Assembly (NCBI RefSeq): GCF_024346455.1
Contig: NZ_JAGQCY010000008.1
Location: 62,001 to 126,000 of the forward strand
Direction of reading: 5' to 3'
Length of the DNA stretch: 64,000 nucleotides
Source of the DNA: Cyanobium sp. Aljojuca 7A6
GTDB taxonomy: Bacteria > Cyanobacteriota > Cyanobacteriia > PCC-6307 > Cyanobiaceae
The translations under genes were made by a program, and so were the position numbers. The notes beneath the pieces are model-generated. The model worked only from the letters and a program-made list of their open reading frames with translations. It was not told the origin of the DNA and ran no database searches. Positions 1-8,308 of this stretch are shown one piece after another. The number at the start of each line of letters is the position of its first letter. Position 1 is the stretch's first letter.

Positions 1-161
1 TCGGGCTTCTCCAGCTTCTGTCGGAACTCGGCCGTCAGGCCGCGCAGCTCCTCGTCGCTGAGGGGCTCGATCTCCTCTTCCAGCAGGTTGATGTCGGACA
101 CCAACGGCTGGTAGCGCTTCAGCTTGCGGGCATTGGGATCACCCAGCAGCAGCTTGAGCAT
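1..161 (-). CDS. secA: Protein translocase subunit SecA, 5' fragment
   Basis: Only the first 53 or so codons lie in the window; the rest runs off the left edge. The translation begins [19 protein letters not shown] and continues with an acidic stretch and [20 protein letters not shown], the characteristic cyanobacterial SecA N-terminus. SecA is the ATPase motor that drives preproteins through SecYEG. The ATG at 159-161 is chosen because the family starts exactly there. It is divergent from the acetyltransferase gene, so its promoter should lie between 162 and about 337. The identification rests on a short but very conserved segment. Confidence 0.93.
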   Translation of the reverse strand, partial: MLKLLLGDPNARKLKRYQPLVSDINLLEEEIEPLSDEELRGLTAEFRQKLEKP

Positions 162-337
162 GGAGAAAGCCTGTCCGTAGTTGCTTACCCTACCATCGCG
201 AAACCGCGGCCGAGAGCGAAGAAACGTGCTGCTGCAAGGGTTCTCGGCGTCTCTTGCGTCGGGGATCCGCACCTGCAGAGGCCCGCGGCACCGGCCGCCA
301 AGCAGGATTCGCAGCTGATGCCCTTCACACCGGCCCG

Positions 338-802
338 TTGAGCAGCGCCACCCCCAGGCACGAGGCCCCCTCCCTCGCCCCGATCCGGCTGGTCCGCCAC
401 GGCGGCCTGTGCCTGCGCCTGCGCTGGCGGCTGGCGGCCCTCGGCGCCCTGCTGGATGGCCACAGCTTCTGGGCCACCGGCCGGCAGCGATCCCAGCTGA
501 GGCGCATGCTCAGCGGCAGCCAGGTGGTGGTGAGCGCCTGGCAGGGCAAGAACCTGGTGGGATTCGGACGCGCCACCAGCGACTGCGTGTTCCGCGCCGT
601 GCTCTGGGACGTGGTGGTGGCCGAGGACCAGCAGGGGCAGGGACTGGGCCGGCGGATCGTCGAGGAACTGCTGGCCAGCCCGCCCGTGGCCGCCGCCGAG
701 CGGGTCTACCTGATGACCACCACAGGCGAGGGCTTCTACGAGAAGCTGGGCTTCAGCCGGGTGGACAGCCAGCGCCTGATGCTGAAACAGACAAGCGGAT
801 GA
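338..802 (+). CDS. GNAT family N-acetyltransferase
   Basis: A small acetyltransferase of about 154 residues. The acetyl-CoA binding motif is visible as [19 protein letters not shown] (the Q/RxxGxG/A pattern), followed by the usual C-terminal [10 protein letters not shown] segment of the fold. Substrate is not predictable. No in-frame ATG precedes the conserved part: candidate starts are TTG at 338 (chosen) and TTG at 254, and neither has a strong ribosome binding site. The stop codon (800-802) lies inside the 3' end of a tRNA gene on the opposite strand. Divergent from secA. Confidence 0.8.
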   Translation: MSSATPRHEAPSLAPIRLVRHGGLCLRLRWRLAALGALLDGHSFWATGRQRSQLRRMLSGSQVVVSAWQGKNLVGFGRATSDCVFRAVLWDVVVAEDQQGQGLGRRIVEELLASPPVAAAERVYLMTTTGEGFYEKLGFSRVDSQRLMLKQTSG

Positions 803-865
803 AGAGATTCGAACTCTCGACCCTCTCCTTGGCAAGGAGATGCTCTACCACTGAGCTACATCCGC
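795..865 (-). tRNA. trnG-GCC: tRNA-Gly(GCC)
   Basis: Read on the minus strand, the 71-base sequence folds as a standard cloverleaf. The acceptor stem GCGGATG pairs perfectly with CATCCGC, the D stem is GCTC/GAGC, and the anticodon stem is TCTCC/GGAGA around loop TTGCCAA (anticodon GCC). The T arm is GAGAG-TTCGAAT-CTCTT. CCA is not encoded. Its 3' end overlaps the convergent acetyltransferase stop codon by 8 bases. Confidence 0.95.
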
Positions 866-888
866 GCTTGACGGGGCCAGGCGTGAGT

Positions 889-900
889 GCCGTTAACGGC
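889..900. repeat. 12-bp perfect palindrome upstream of tRNA-Gly
   Basis: GCCGTTAACGGC is a perfect 12-base palindrome 24 bases upstream of the tRNA-Gly 5' end on the minus strand. It lies in a 186-base gap (866-1051) that otherwise shows no gene. It could be a protein-binding site for tRNA transcription or a chance palindrome. Confidence 0.3.
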
Positions 901-1051
901 GCTGGGCTTGGCTCGGCCGGTTCGCACCGACGAGTTGAGCATGCCCCATGGGGGCGCCCTTGGTCAAATGGGGGCAGCGACACCGAGTCCAGGGCCAGGG
1001 GAGCCAGGCGGAACCACCCATAAAGTCCACAGGTGGCGGCGGCGGCAAGGC

Positions 1052-2449
1052 ATGTGGTGGCGGACTCCCTGGCTGAGACAGCGGCGGCTGCTGCTGGGGC
1101 TGGCCCTGTTCGACACCCTGCTGCTGCTCGGGACCTACAACAGCCTGTTCCTGCAGCGGTTCGACCGTTGGGCCGGGGTCACCGGTTCCATCGTGGGCCT
1201 GGTCGTCCTCTGGGTGGGGGTCTCGTACCTGCTGGGGCGCTACTCCAAGCCCGACCAGGGGCAGCGGGATTCCCAGCGACGCCGGTTGGCCGCCACTGCC
1301 GTGGTTGCGCTGCTGGTGCTCGCCGTCGTCGTCGTGTTACTCAACTGGGGACTGAAGGTTGAAGACCCGCGAACGTTCCGGAACTTCATCCTTCCCCTGC
1401 TGGCGGCAGTCACTCTGGCCTCCGGAACAGCCCAACTGGTCGTCACCCGCCTGCTGAGTCAGCGCCAGGCCTGGCTGCTGGTGGGAGAAGCCGCCGAACT
1501 GAACGTGGTGCAACGGGAGCTGGCGCGTGACGGTGAGCAGCCTCTGCTCGATCTCCACTACTGCGACTGCCGGGCGCTTGCACCGGACTTCGAGGCGACT
1601 CTGCTGATGGTGGATGGCATCGCGGTGAGCGAAGCCGCTGAACTGAACGATGCCCTGCTGCAGAAATTGCTGGCGCGGCGCGAACGCGGCGCCAGCGTCT
1701 GCAGCCTCGTGATCTGGGCCGAGCATCACCTGCAACGGGTTCCCCCGGAGCTGTTCTCGAGCCGCTGGCTGCTTCAGGCGGATGGCTTCGAACTGCAACC
1801 GAACCGCTGGGGATGGCGTCTCAAACGCCTGGGAGACGTGGTCGTCGCCAGCCTGTTGCTGGTCGTCACGGCGCCCATCCTGCTGATCGCCGCCATCGCC
1901 ATCCGACTCGAAGACGGGGGGGGCATCCTCTACCGCCAGCGGCGCACAGGCCTCTACGGAGAGGCCATCGAGGTATGGAAGTTGAGAACCATGTGCCAGG
2001 AAGCGGAGGCGCGTGGGGCCCGCTGGGCCAGCCGCGATGACCCACGGGTCACCCTGGTGGGAAACACACTGAGACGGCTTCGTATCGATGAACTGCCCCA
2101 GCTGATTGCCGTGCTCAAAGGTGAGATGAGCCTGATCGGTCCGAGACCTGAACGACCCGAGATTGAGGACACGCTGGAACAACAAATCCAGCATTATCGC
2201 GTGCGCCACTGGGTGCGACCCGGCCTCAGCGGCTGGGCTCAAGTCTGCTATCCCTATGGTGCCAGCGTTGAAGACAGCAGGATGAAGCTCAGCTACGACC
2301 TTTATTATCTGCGCAATGCCGGTCTGATGCTGGATATTCTTATCCTGATCAAGACAATCCGGCTGCTGGCAAGAGCCCGAGGGGCCCAGCCTGTCAGTTG
2401 TCCACTGCCTTCCAGAGCCGACTTCAAGACGATGCATAGAGCCCCATGA
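1052..2449 (+). CDS. Exopolysaccharide biosynthesis polyprenyl glycosylphosphotransferase
   Basis: About 465 residues. The N-terminal third has several hydrophobic membrane segments, a middle soluble region follows, and another transmembrane segment (VVVASLLLVVTAPILLIAAI) leads into the bacterial sugar transferase domain. Hallmark motifs of that domain are present: KLRTM, RRLRIDELPQL, SLIGPRPERP and RPGLSGWAQV. Members move a sugar-1-phosphate from a nucleotide sugar onto undecaprenyl phosphate at the inner membrane, starting glycan assembly. ATG at 1052 is chosen because it directly precedes the first hydrophobic segment. It precedes galE by 33 bases on the same strand and faces the minus-strand glycan operon, suggesting it initiates that polymer. 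The exact sugar cannot be told. Confidence 0.88.
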   Translation: MWWRTPWLRQRRLLLGLALFDTLLLLGTYNSLFLQRFDRWAGVTGSIVGLVVLWVGVSYLLGRYSKPDQGQRDSQRRRLAATAVVALLVLAVVVVLLNWGLKVEDPRTFRNFILPLLAAVTLASGTAQLVVTRLLSQRQAWLLVGEAAELNVVQRELARDGEQPLLDLHYCDCRALAPDFEATLLMVDGIAVSEAAELNDALLQKLLARRERGASVCSLVIWAEHHLQRVPPELFSSRWLLQADGFELQPNRWGWRLKRLGDVVVASLLLVVTAPILLIAAIAIRLEDGGGILYRQRRTGLYGEAIEVWKLRTMCQEAEARGARWASRDDPRVTLVGNTLRRLRIDELPQLIAVLKGEMSLIGPRPERPEIEDTLEQQIQHYRVRHWVRPGLSGWAQVCYPYGASVEDSRMKLSYDLYYLRNAGLMLDILILIKTIRLLARARGAQPVSCPLPSRADFKTMHRAP

Positions 2450-2482
2450 CCTCGTAAGATCAGACATCAATGACAACGGTCT

Positions 2483-3580
2483 TTGGCGACTCTCCTGATC
2501 ACTGGAGGAGCCGGCTTCATCGGCAGCCATACCTGTCTCGTCCTGATCGGTGCGGGCTATCGCGTGGTGGTTGTCGACAACCTGCAGAACAGCAGCGCTG
2601 AAGCACTGCACCGCGTCGCCGAGCTCTGCAACCTCAGCCCAGGCCAGCCCAGCGATCACAAGGTATGGACGTCGGCCACGGGCGAAAGCCAACTGATCTT
2701 CATCAACGGTGATATCAGAAGCTCCGCGGACCTGGATCGGGCCTTCCGATCCGGAGACCCCGGAGACAGCCCCGGCATCACGGCCGTTCTTCACTTCGCT
2801 GGCCTCAAAGCGGTAGGCGACTCGATCCACCAACCGCTCAGTTACTGGCACGTCAATGTCGAGGGCACGCGTTGCCTGCTCGAGGCCATGCGCCGGCATG
2901 CCTGCCGCACCATCGTGTTCAGCAGCACCGCCGCTCTCTACGGCTGCCCCGAGACGTTGCCGATCCCGGAAAGTGCCTGCATTCAGCCGGCCAATCCCTA
3001 CGGTCAGACCAAAGCGGCTGTCGAGCGGCTGCTGGCCGATGTCGCCCAGAGTGAGCCGGGCTGGCGCATGGCGCAATTGCGCTATTTCAACCCCGTCGGC
3101 GCCCACCCCAGCGGCTGCATCGGCGAAGACCCCCATGGGGTGCCTTCGAATCTCTTTCCGCTGATCACACAGGTGGCCATGGGGATCCGGCCCCACGTGC
3201 AGATCTTCGGCTCCGACTGGCCCACACCCGATGGCACCGGCATCCGTGACTTCATCCATGTGATGGATCTCGCCGAAGGCCATCGGCAGGCCCTGGAGGT
3301 GCTCCTGGCCTCAGACGAACAGATCCTGACCCTCAATCTGGGCAGTGGCCATGGCCATTCCGTGCTTGAAATGATCCAGGCCTTCGAGCGGATCAACGGC
3401 TGTCCTGTCGCCTATGAGTTTGCACCGCGCCGGCCGGGCGATGTGGCGGAGAGTGTGGCCGATTCCTCCGCTGCCAAGCAGGCCCTTGGCTGGTCCACCA
3501 CGCGAAGCCTGGAGGACATCTGTCGGGATGGCTGGGCCTGGAGACAGCAAAATCGGAACGGCTACCGCAACCGGCAATAG
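2483..3580 (+). CDS. galE: UDP-glucose 4-epimerase
   Basis: About 365 residues, the usual GalE length. It opens with the NAD-binding motif TGGAGFIGSHT, has the catalytic segment VFSSTAALYG with YGQTK (YxxxK), and the GalE-typical MAQLRYFNPVGAHPSG and GIRDFIHVMDLA. It interconverts UDP-glucose and UDP-galactose (or their N-acetyl forms), supplying the polysaccharide locus. The only start that keeps the Rossmann strand is TTG at 2483; the ATG at 2470 is out of frame. Its 3' end overlaps the convergent glycosyltransferase by 19 bases. Confidence 0.93.
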   Translation: MATLLITGGAGFIGSHTCLVLIGAGYRVVVVDNLQNSSAEALHRVAELCNLSPGQPSDHKVWTSATGESQLIFINGDIRSSADLDRAFRSGDPGDSPGITAVLHFAGLKAVGDSIHQPLSYWHVNVEGTRCLLEAMRRHACRTIVFSSTAALYGCPETLPIPESACIQPANPYGQTKAAVERLLADVAQSEPGWRMAQLRYFNPVGAHPSGCIGEDPHGVPSNLFPLITQVAMGIRPHVQIFGSDWPTPDGTGIRDFIHVMDLAEGHRQALEVLLASDEQILTLNLGSGHGHSVLEMIQAFERINGCPVAYEFAPRRPGDVAESVADSSAAKQALGWSTTRSLEDICRDGWAWRQQNRNGYRNRQ

Positions 3581-4380
3581 AGCCATTTCTGCAGAGTTGC
3601 TGGCATGATTCGCAGACTAAAGGCCGCAACAGCCCAAAGCAGATTCATCAGAGAATACAACCGAAGCTCCCGCATCGCCCTGAGCCGAACGTGGAGGTCG
3701 GCCCACGCTTGAAACCAACCACCGCGACGCCGGAAAAAGGCGGAATCACGCTGAAAGTTCAGCCATGGCTCCTCCAGATTGGCAAATATGAAGCCCGACG
3801 ACGCCGCCGCAATCCAGAAATGATAGTCCTCTGTACGTTTAACATCTTCCCGGTAACGGAGACCGCACTCAAAAACCCGGCGACGCAGCATTACCGTGGG
3901 GTGGTTGAGGGGGTTGCTGCGCGGCAACGTGGCCACAATGGCCGCGTGGCTGATGGGCATCCGCTTGAGTTGAAGATAGGCGCCGTACTCATCAACCTCA
4001 TGGCAGGCCGTGCCAAGAATGTCAACGTCTGGGTGCTCGGCCATGTACTGGCGCTGACACTGCATGCGCCCGGGTAGGGATTCATCATCGGCATCCATTC
4101 GCGCCAGGAAAGCAACACCTGGATCGCGCAGCGCTTCCTCCACCATCTGGTTGAGGCCATGGGCCAAGCCCCGGCCTTCCGCCACTTCCCGAAGCACCAG
4201 AGTGGCGGGAGCGGCAGCGGATCGGAACATCTCGGGGGCCGAGAGTTGGCCACCATCGACGCGCAGATAAAGCAGGTCACCTGGGGCCAGACTGGAAGCC
4301 GTGCTGCGGATGGCCCGCAGGGCCAGGGCAGACGGTGTGTTCTCCTTCATGCAGAGCAGAATCGCGATGCGAGCGGTCAC
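3562..4380 (-). CDS. Glycosyltransferase family 2 protein
   Basis: About 272 residues with a GT-A fold. The N-terminal nucleotide-binding region is short, the metal-binding motif is MDADDESLPGRM, and downstream come the NHPTVMLRR and TEDYHFW segments typical of GT2 enzymes that act on surface glycans. A hydrophobic stretch near the C-terminus (LMNLLWAVAAFSL) may touch the membrane. It starts with GTG in a GTGA overlap with the stop of the preceding gene, so translation is probably coupled. Last gene of the minus-strand operon; donor and acceptor unknown. Confidence 0.85.
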   Translation of the reverse strand: MTARIAILLCMKENTPSALALRAIRSTASSLAPGDLLYLRVDGGQLSAPEMFRSAAAPATLVLREVAEGRGLAHGLNQMVEEALRDPGVAFLARMDADDESLPGRMQCQRQYMAEHPDVDILGTACHEVDEYGAYLQLKRMPISHAAIVATLPRSNPLNHPTVMLRRRVFECGLRYREDVKRTEDYHFWIAAASSGFIFANLEEPWLNFQRDSAFFRRRGGWFQAWADLHVRLRAMRELRLYSLMNLLWAVAAFSLRIMPATLQKWLYCRLR

Positions 4381-5279
4381 AGCGTCTGGGCGGATTGCAA
4401 CGGCAGAGCGATTTCCACATGGGCCGCCTGGGGCACGAAATCCCGCAGGGCCTCGACATCCACCCGCTGGCCTTCGAGGAAGCGGCCCAGGAGGGCCTCA
4501 GTGGAGTAGTAGTCGCTGGCTCCAGCCCGGTTTTCGAGGATGGTCTGCACCTTGTTGATCGGCGCGCAGAAGGCCACCGACTGGTCAAAACAAAGCAAGT
4601 CTGGCTTGCTCAAGCAGAAGAGGGAACTGGATGAGGACAGCACCTGTTCGAGACGGTTGGGGTTGACGTAAGGGAGCGTCCGCAGCAGGCCGATCAGATC
4701 GGCGAGGCGATAGACGGAACTGGACACCTCGATCGGATAGCCGAAGTCGCCGGTCTGTCCCACCCAACGAAACCGCAGCCCACCATCCACGGGCTGGAAA
4801 TCCGGCAGCGGCTGGGCGCAGCTCATTGAATAGCACGTTGTGGTGTTGCGGCCCACGCGCAAGGAGAAGCCAACGGCCGAGGGCTGCTGTTCGAGGGCGC
4901 CATGAATCGCCTGCAACGAAAAGGGCCGCACGAAGATGTTGTCGTCGACCAGAAACAGCAGCTGCTCACAGCTGGCGCGCCAGGAGCGCAGCCGCAGGCG
5001 ATCCAGGATCCGGCGCCAGCGGGAGGCGGCGGGGGGTTGCCGCAGGCAGGCCAACAGATCGTGGCGAAAGGAGCGCTCCTCCACCCAGTCGATCAGGAGT
5101 CGACCCTGGAACTCCTGCTGCAGATGGTCGTATCCCTGGGCAAAGGCCTCTGAGCTGGTCCGGTAAAGCACCGTGATCGGCGTCTGTGCCGCCTCCTGGC
5201 AATGCAGGGCGAACGACGCCAGAGTCGCCTGCAACTGCAAGGGCCGATCCTTGGAAAAGATCAGGGTGAGGGTGCGCAT
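4377..5279 (-). CDS. Putative glycosyltransferase (GT-A-like)
   Basis: About 300 residues beginning MRTLTLIFSKDRPLQLQATL. That N-terminus resembles GT-A glycosyltransferases that open with a short beta strand and an RP(L)QL-type helix. An acidic FLVDDNIF motif near residue 140 can serve as the DxD-like metal site. The C-terminal half carries VSSSVYR and LFCLSKPDLLCF segments seen in poorly characterised polysaccharide-locus proteins. The ATG at 5279 overlaps the stop of the upstream gene (ATGA), and its own stop overlaps the next start (GTGA), placing it inside a coupled chain of glycosyltransferases. Exact family uncertain. Confidence 0.7.
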   Translation of the reverse strand: MRTLTLIFSKDRPLQLQATLASFALHCQEAAQTPITVLYRTSSEAFAQGYDHLQQEFQGRLLIDWVEERSFRHDLLACLRQPPAASRWRRILDRLRLRSWRASCEQLLFLVDDNIFVRPFSLQAIHGALEQQPSAVGFSLRVGRNTTTCYSMSCAQPLPDFQPVDGGLRFRWVGQTGDFGYPIEVSSSVYRLADLIGLLRTLPYVNPNRLEQVLSSSSSLFCLSKPDLLCFDQSVAFCAPINKVQTILENRAGASDYYSTEALLGRFLEGQRVDVEALRDFVPQAAHVEIALPLQSAQTL

Positions 5280-6574
5280 CAGAGCTGGGGCGGGGCCGGG
5301 AACTGGTCGGTGATCGCCTCCCCCTCCAGCAGGCAGCGGTAAAGCCGTTCGTACTGGTCGGCGATGCGCTCCCAGGTGAAGTGGGCCTGCCAGGCCAGGT
5401 GGGCGGAAGCGGCCATCCTGGCGCGGCCGGGAGCGTCGACCACCAGCGCCTCCAGGCGCCGGGTACCAGCGGCCACATCCGCGCGCACACTGCCCTCGCG
5501 GTCGTCGCTTTGCTGGCCGGGCAACAGCTGCCCTCCTCCCGTCCAGGCGATGATCTCGGCCGCATTGCCCACTGGTGTGACCAGGAATGGGGTGCGAGAA
5601 GCGGCGGCTTCGAACAACACCAGGGGGGAGCACTCGATCCAGGAGGGGAACAGCAGCAGGTCGGCCTCGAGGAAGGCACTCACCGTGTCGTGACGGGAGA
5701 GGGAATGGCCGAGGACCTGTCGGTACGCCGCCCTGTTGCGGCGCCGGTTGAGCCGCTTCATGACCTGCAGCTGGGTGGGGAAGGCCAGGGCCCGCAGCCC
5801 CTTGCCCCGCAGCAGGTGGTACAGGCCCCGGGCCAGCTGCCGCGGGGTCAGGGAGCGGGCCAGGGACTGGGAGAAGTCCGGACTGACCAGCAGCAGGGTG
5901 GCCTGCCGCAGCTGGGAATGGGAGAAGATCTCCAGGGCTTCGGCCTGGCCCTTGGCCACCGACAGGTAGCCGGAGACATGCAGGATCAGCAGGTCGTCCT
6001 CGGGAATCCCGAGCCGGGCCCGCAGTCCCGGGTCGCGGGGGCGTTCGAACTCCTCGGCCGCCGCCCCGTTGGGAATGATGGCGATGCGTTCGACGCCCTC
6101 CCGGCGGGCGAAGTCGATGTCGCGATAGGAGTCGGAGAGGAAGACGCAGGTGTCATAGCTGCGCATCCATTCGCCCATGGCGGCGAAGTAGGCGGCGAAG
6201 GTGGGATCCCCCAGGGCGGAGAAGCCCGTGGGAACGAACACCTTGCGGGCCTTCAGCTGGGGCAGCAGCGGCAGCATCAGATCGGTGGCCCACTGCTGCG
6301 CCGCGAAGTTGACGATCACGTCGGCATCGGAGGCGAGCAGGTAACGCTGGTAGCCGGAGACATCCCCCCAGACCCCCACCGCACTCTTGCCCTGGACGTC
6401 GAATCCCCTGACCTTCACCCCCTCGATGCTGTCGCCGCTGCGGGCCGGGTCGGAGCGGGTGGCCACGGTGACGTCATGGCCCCGGGCCACCAGCCGCTCG
6501 GAGATCTGCCGCACCACCTCCGACATGCCATGGCGGGCCGGCAGGTAGGACTCGACCGTATGCAGGATCTTCAT
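5279..6574 (-). CDS. Glycosyltransferase family 4 protein
   Basis: About 431 residues of GT-B form. The N-terminal domain begins MKILHTVESYLPARHGMSEVV with RGHDVTVATR, and the C-terminal nucleotide-sugar domain holds IPNGAAAEEF, LLILHVSGYLSVAKGQ and the ECSPLVLFEAAASRTPFL segment equivalent to the EX7E motif. A retaining glycosyltransferase acting on the cytoplasmic face during glycan assembly is expected; the sugar is not identifiable. It overlaps the downstream gene by 4 bases and lies 23 bases after the methyltransferase-like gene. Confidence 0.85.
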   Translation of the reverse strand: MKILHTVESYLPARHGMSEVVRQISERLVARGHDVTVATRSDPARSGDSIEGVKVRGFDVQGKSAVGVWGDVSGYQRYLLASDADVIVNFAAQQWATDLMLPLLPQLKARKVFVPTGFSALGDPTFAAYFAAMGEWMRSYDTCVFLSDSYRDIDFARREGVERIAIIPNGAAAEEFERPRDPGLRARLGIPEDDLLILHVSGYLSVAKGQAEALEIFSHSQLRQATLLLVSPDFSQSLARSLTPRQLARGLYHLLRGKGLRALAFPTQLQVMKRLNRRRNRAAYRQVLGHSLSRHDTVSAFLEADLLLFPSWIECSPLVLFEAAASRTPFLVTPVGNAAEIIAWTGGGQLLPGQQSDDREGSVRADVAAGTRRLEALVVDAPGRARMAASAHLAWQAHFTWERIADQYERLYRCLLEGEAITDQFPAPPQL

Positions 6575-6597
6575 GGGCCGGCGGGGCTGGGGCGAAC

Positions 6598-7344
6598 CTA
6601 CGCCGCAGCCGGGGTGGTGGAATAGAGCAGGGTCATGCCCGGCAGGCTGAGCCCGGAATGCACCGCCTGGAAGCGTCCGGGATGGGCGGCCAGGGACTCC
6701 TCGACGGCCTGACGGGGTCCGATGTTGTAGCCGGAATCGGGGGACTGGAGGAAGGTGTCGTGGAGCAGCAGCACCGGGTCAGGGACGGCCGCCAGGATGC
6801 CGTCGATCTCCCGCCTGACGCTGGCGTGGCTGTGGTCGCCATCGAGGAAGAAGAGGGGGGAAGGGGGACGCCCCGCCCGCTCCCAGAGTCCGAGGGACGT
6901 GGTCAGACCGTCGCCCTGGTGCAGCTGCACCCCTTCGAGGCCCCGCACCATGGCACCCCGCTGGGCATGGGGATGCTCCACATGGTCGACGTCATCGGGA
7001 AGATCGCAGGAATGGATCGTGGTGGGGATGTGGAAGTACTGGGCGATTTCATAAAAGATCCTCGCCGACTTACCGATGTTCGTACCCCACTCGAAGATCA
7101 ACGATGGCTCAAAGCGACAGACCGTCGCCGTCATCAGCATCAGTTCCTGGAGGGGGAAGGGATGGACACCCACCACGGGGACCAGGGTGCGGGCCACGAA
7201 CGCGGAGGTGACCCAGCCGTCCACCTCGAATTGCCCGCAGGAGGGATTGCGGGAGGGGTTGGCCGTGCTGAGGAAGGGATCCAGGGATGGGGACTGGGCA
7301 GCGACAGATCCACGAAGTACCTGCAGCCGCGAAAGAATACCCAT
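6598..7344 (-). CDS. Class I SAM-dependent methyltransferase-like protein (CmcI/cephalosporin-hydroxylase-like fold)
   Basis: About 248 residues. The Rossmann core is seen as SLIFEWGTNIGKSARIF (motif I-like E-GTN-GKSA), then IHSCDLPDD, then PLFFLDGDHSHASVRREI and LLLHDTFL. The DGDHSH segment is typical of the CmcI/methyltransferase-24 group, which often O-methylate sugars in glycan loci. The N-terminal 50 residues contain no clear domain. It lies between a GT4 and an SDR gene in the minus-strand operon. Methylation of a glycan hydroxyl is an inference; a non-catalytic member is possible. Confidence 0.72.
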   Translation of the reverse strand: MGILSRLQVLRGSVAAQSPSLDPFLSTANPSRNPSCGQFEVDGWVTSAFVARTLVPVVGVHPFPLQELMLMTATVCRFEPSLIFEWGTNIGKSARIFYEIAQYFHIPTTIHSCDLPDDVDHVEHPHAQRGAMVRGLEGVQLHQGDGLTTSLGLWERAGRPPSPLFFLDGDHSHASVRREIDGILAAVPDPVLLLHDTFLQSPDSGYNIGPRQAVEESLAAHPGRFQAVHSGLSLPGMTLLYSTTPAAA

Positions 7345-7375
7345 TGGGTCAGGACCGGGTGAACGGAGGCAGTCC

Positions 7376-8308
7376 TCAGAGGGAGGAGGCCTTCAGGGCA
7401 TGATCCCACATCTGGGCGAGGCCGTTCTGCAGAGACACCTGGGCTCTCCAACCGGACACGGAAAAGAGCTTCTGGGCGTCGAGCACGTTGGCGTCGACAT
7501 CAAAGCGACGCGCAGGCAGGTGGTTCACCTCGAGGGTGTGGCCGGCAGCCTCGACCAGGGGGCGTAGCAGAGTGATCACATCCAGATTGCTGGCGCCGAT
7601 GCCGGTGCCGAGGTTATAGATTTCGCCATCGCCGCCGAAATCCAGGGCCGCAAGGATGCCACTGGCCACATCCGTGACGTGAATGTAATCACGGATGGTC
7701 CCCACATCTCCATAGATCTCGATCTCACGTCGCGAAAGAATGGCATCGATGGCGGCGGCGAGGAAACCCTGGCCGGTCCGGGATCGCTGCTGGATGCCGT
7801 AGGCGTTGGCCGGCCGCACCACCACCACCGGCAGGTCGCGGGTGTGATGAAACATCAGGGCGTAGTGATCGATGGTCAGCTTGGTGATGCCGTAGGGGCT
7901 GATGGGGGCCGTCGGGTGGGATTCCGCGATGGGCAGGGCGCAGGGCGGGCCATAGACCGTGCCCCCGGAGGAAACGAGCAGCAGGCGGCGGACCCCCACG
8001 GCCATCGCCTCCTCAAGCAAACCGACGCTGCCGGGCAGATTGGCGAGCAAATCGAAGACGGGATCGCCGTAACTGGTCTTCGGGACGGTGGCGTAGGCCA
8101 GGTCGATCACCTCGCAGCCAGTTTCGAGGATCTCCCGCATCTGGGCGCGATTGCCGAGATCGGCGCAGCGATAGGCGCACGGCAAGGAGGACGTGTGGGC
8201 ACCGGGGGGACGCCGTCCCACGACAGTCACCTCACGGCCGGAAGCGATCAGGGCCTGGCTGACCAAAGAGCCGATGAACCCGGCACCGCCGATGACGATG
8301 GTCTTCAT
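7376..8308 (-). CDS. NAD-dependent epimerase/dehydratase (extended SDR)
   Basis: About 310 residues starting MKTIVIGGAGFIGSLVSQAL, a complete GxxGxxG Rossmann motif. The active-site SSGGTVYG segment and YGITKLTIDHY (YxxxK) are intact, followed by VVRPANAYGIQQRSRTGQGF and IRDYIHVTDVASG, as in GalE/WbpP-like sugar epimerases. It should epimerise or dehydrate a nucleotide sugar for the glycan locus; the product is unknown. The start is fixed by the ATGA overlap with the upstream GT2 gene, which rules out the longer reading that would begin inside that gene. Confidence 0.87.
   Translation of the reverse strand: MKTIVIGGAGFIGSLVSQALIASGREVTVVGRRPPGAHTSSLPCAYRCADLGNRAQMREILETGCEVIDLAYATVPKTSYGDPVFDLLANLPGSVGLLEEAMAVGVRRLLLVSSGGTVYGPPCALPIAESHPTAPISPYGITKLTIDHYALMFHHTRDLPVVVVRPANAYGIQQRSRTGQGFLAAAIDAILSRREIEIYGDVGTIRDYIHVTDVASGILAALDFGGDGEIYNLGTGIGASNLDVITLLRPLVEAAGHTLEVNHLPARRFDVDANVLDAQKLFSVSGWRAQVSLQNGLAQMWDHALKASSL

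Noticed and set aside
1337-3283. 648-codon minus-strand frame opposite the sugar transferase and galE
   Set aside because: It spans two clear plus-strand genes and their gap; composition is that of a shadow frame.
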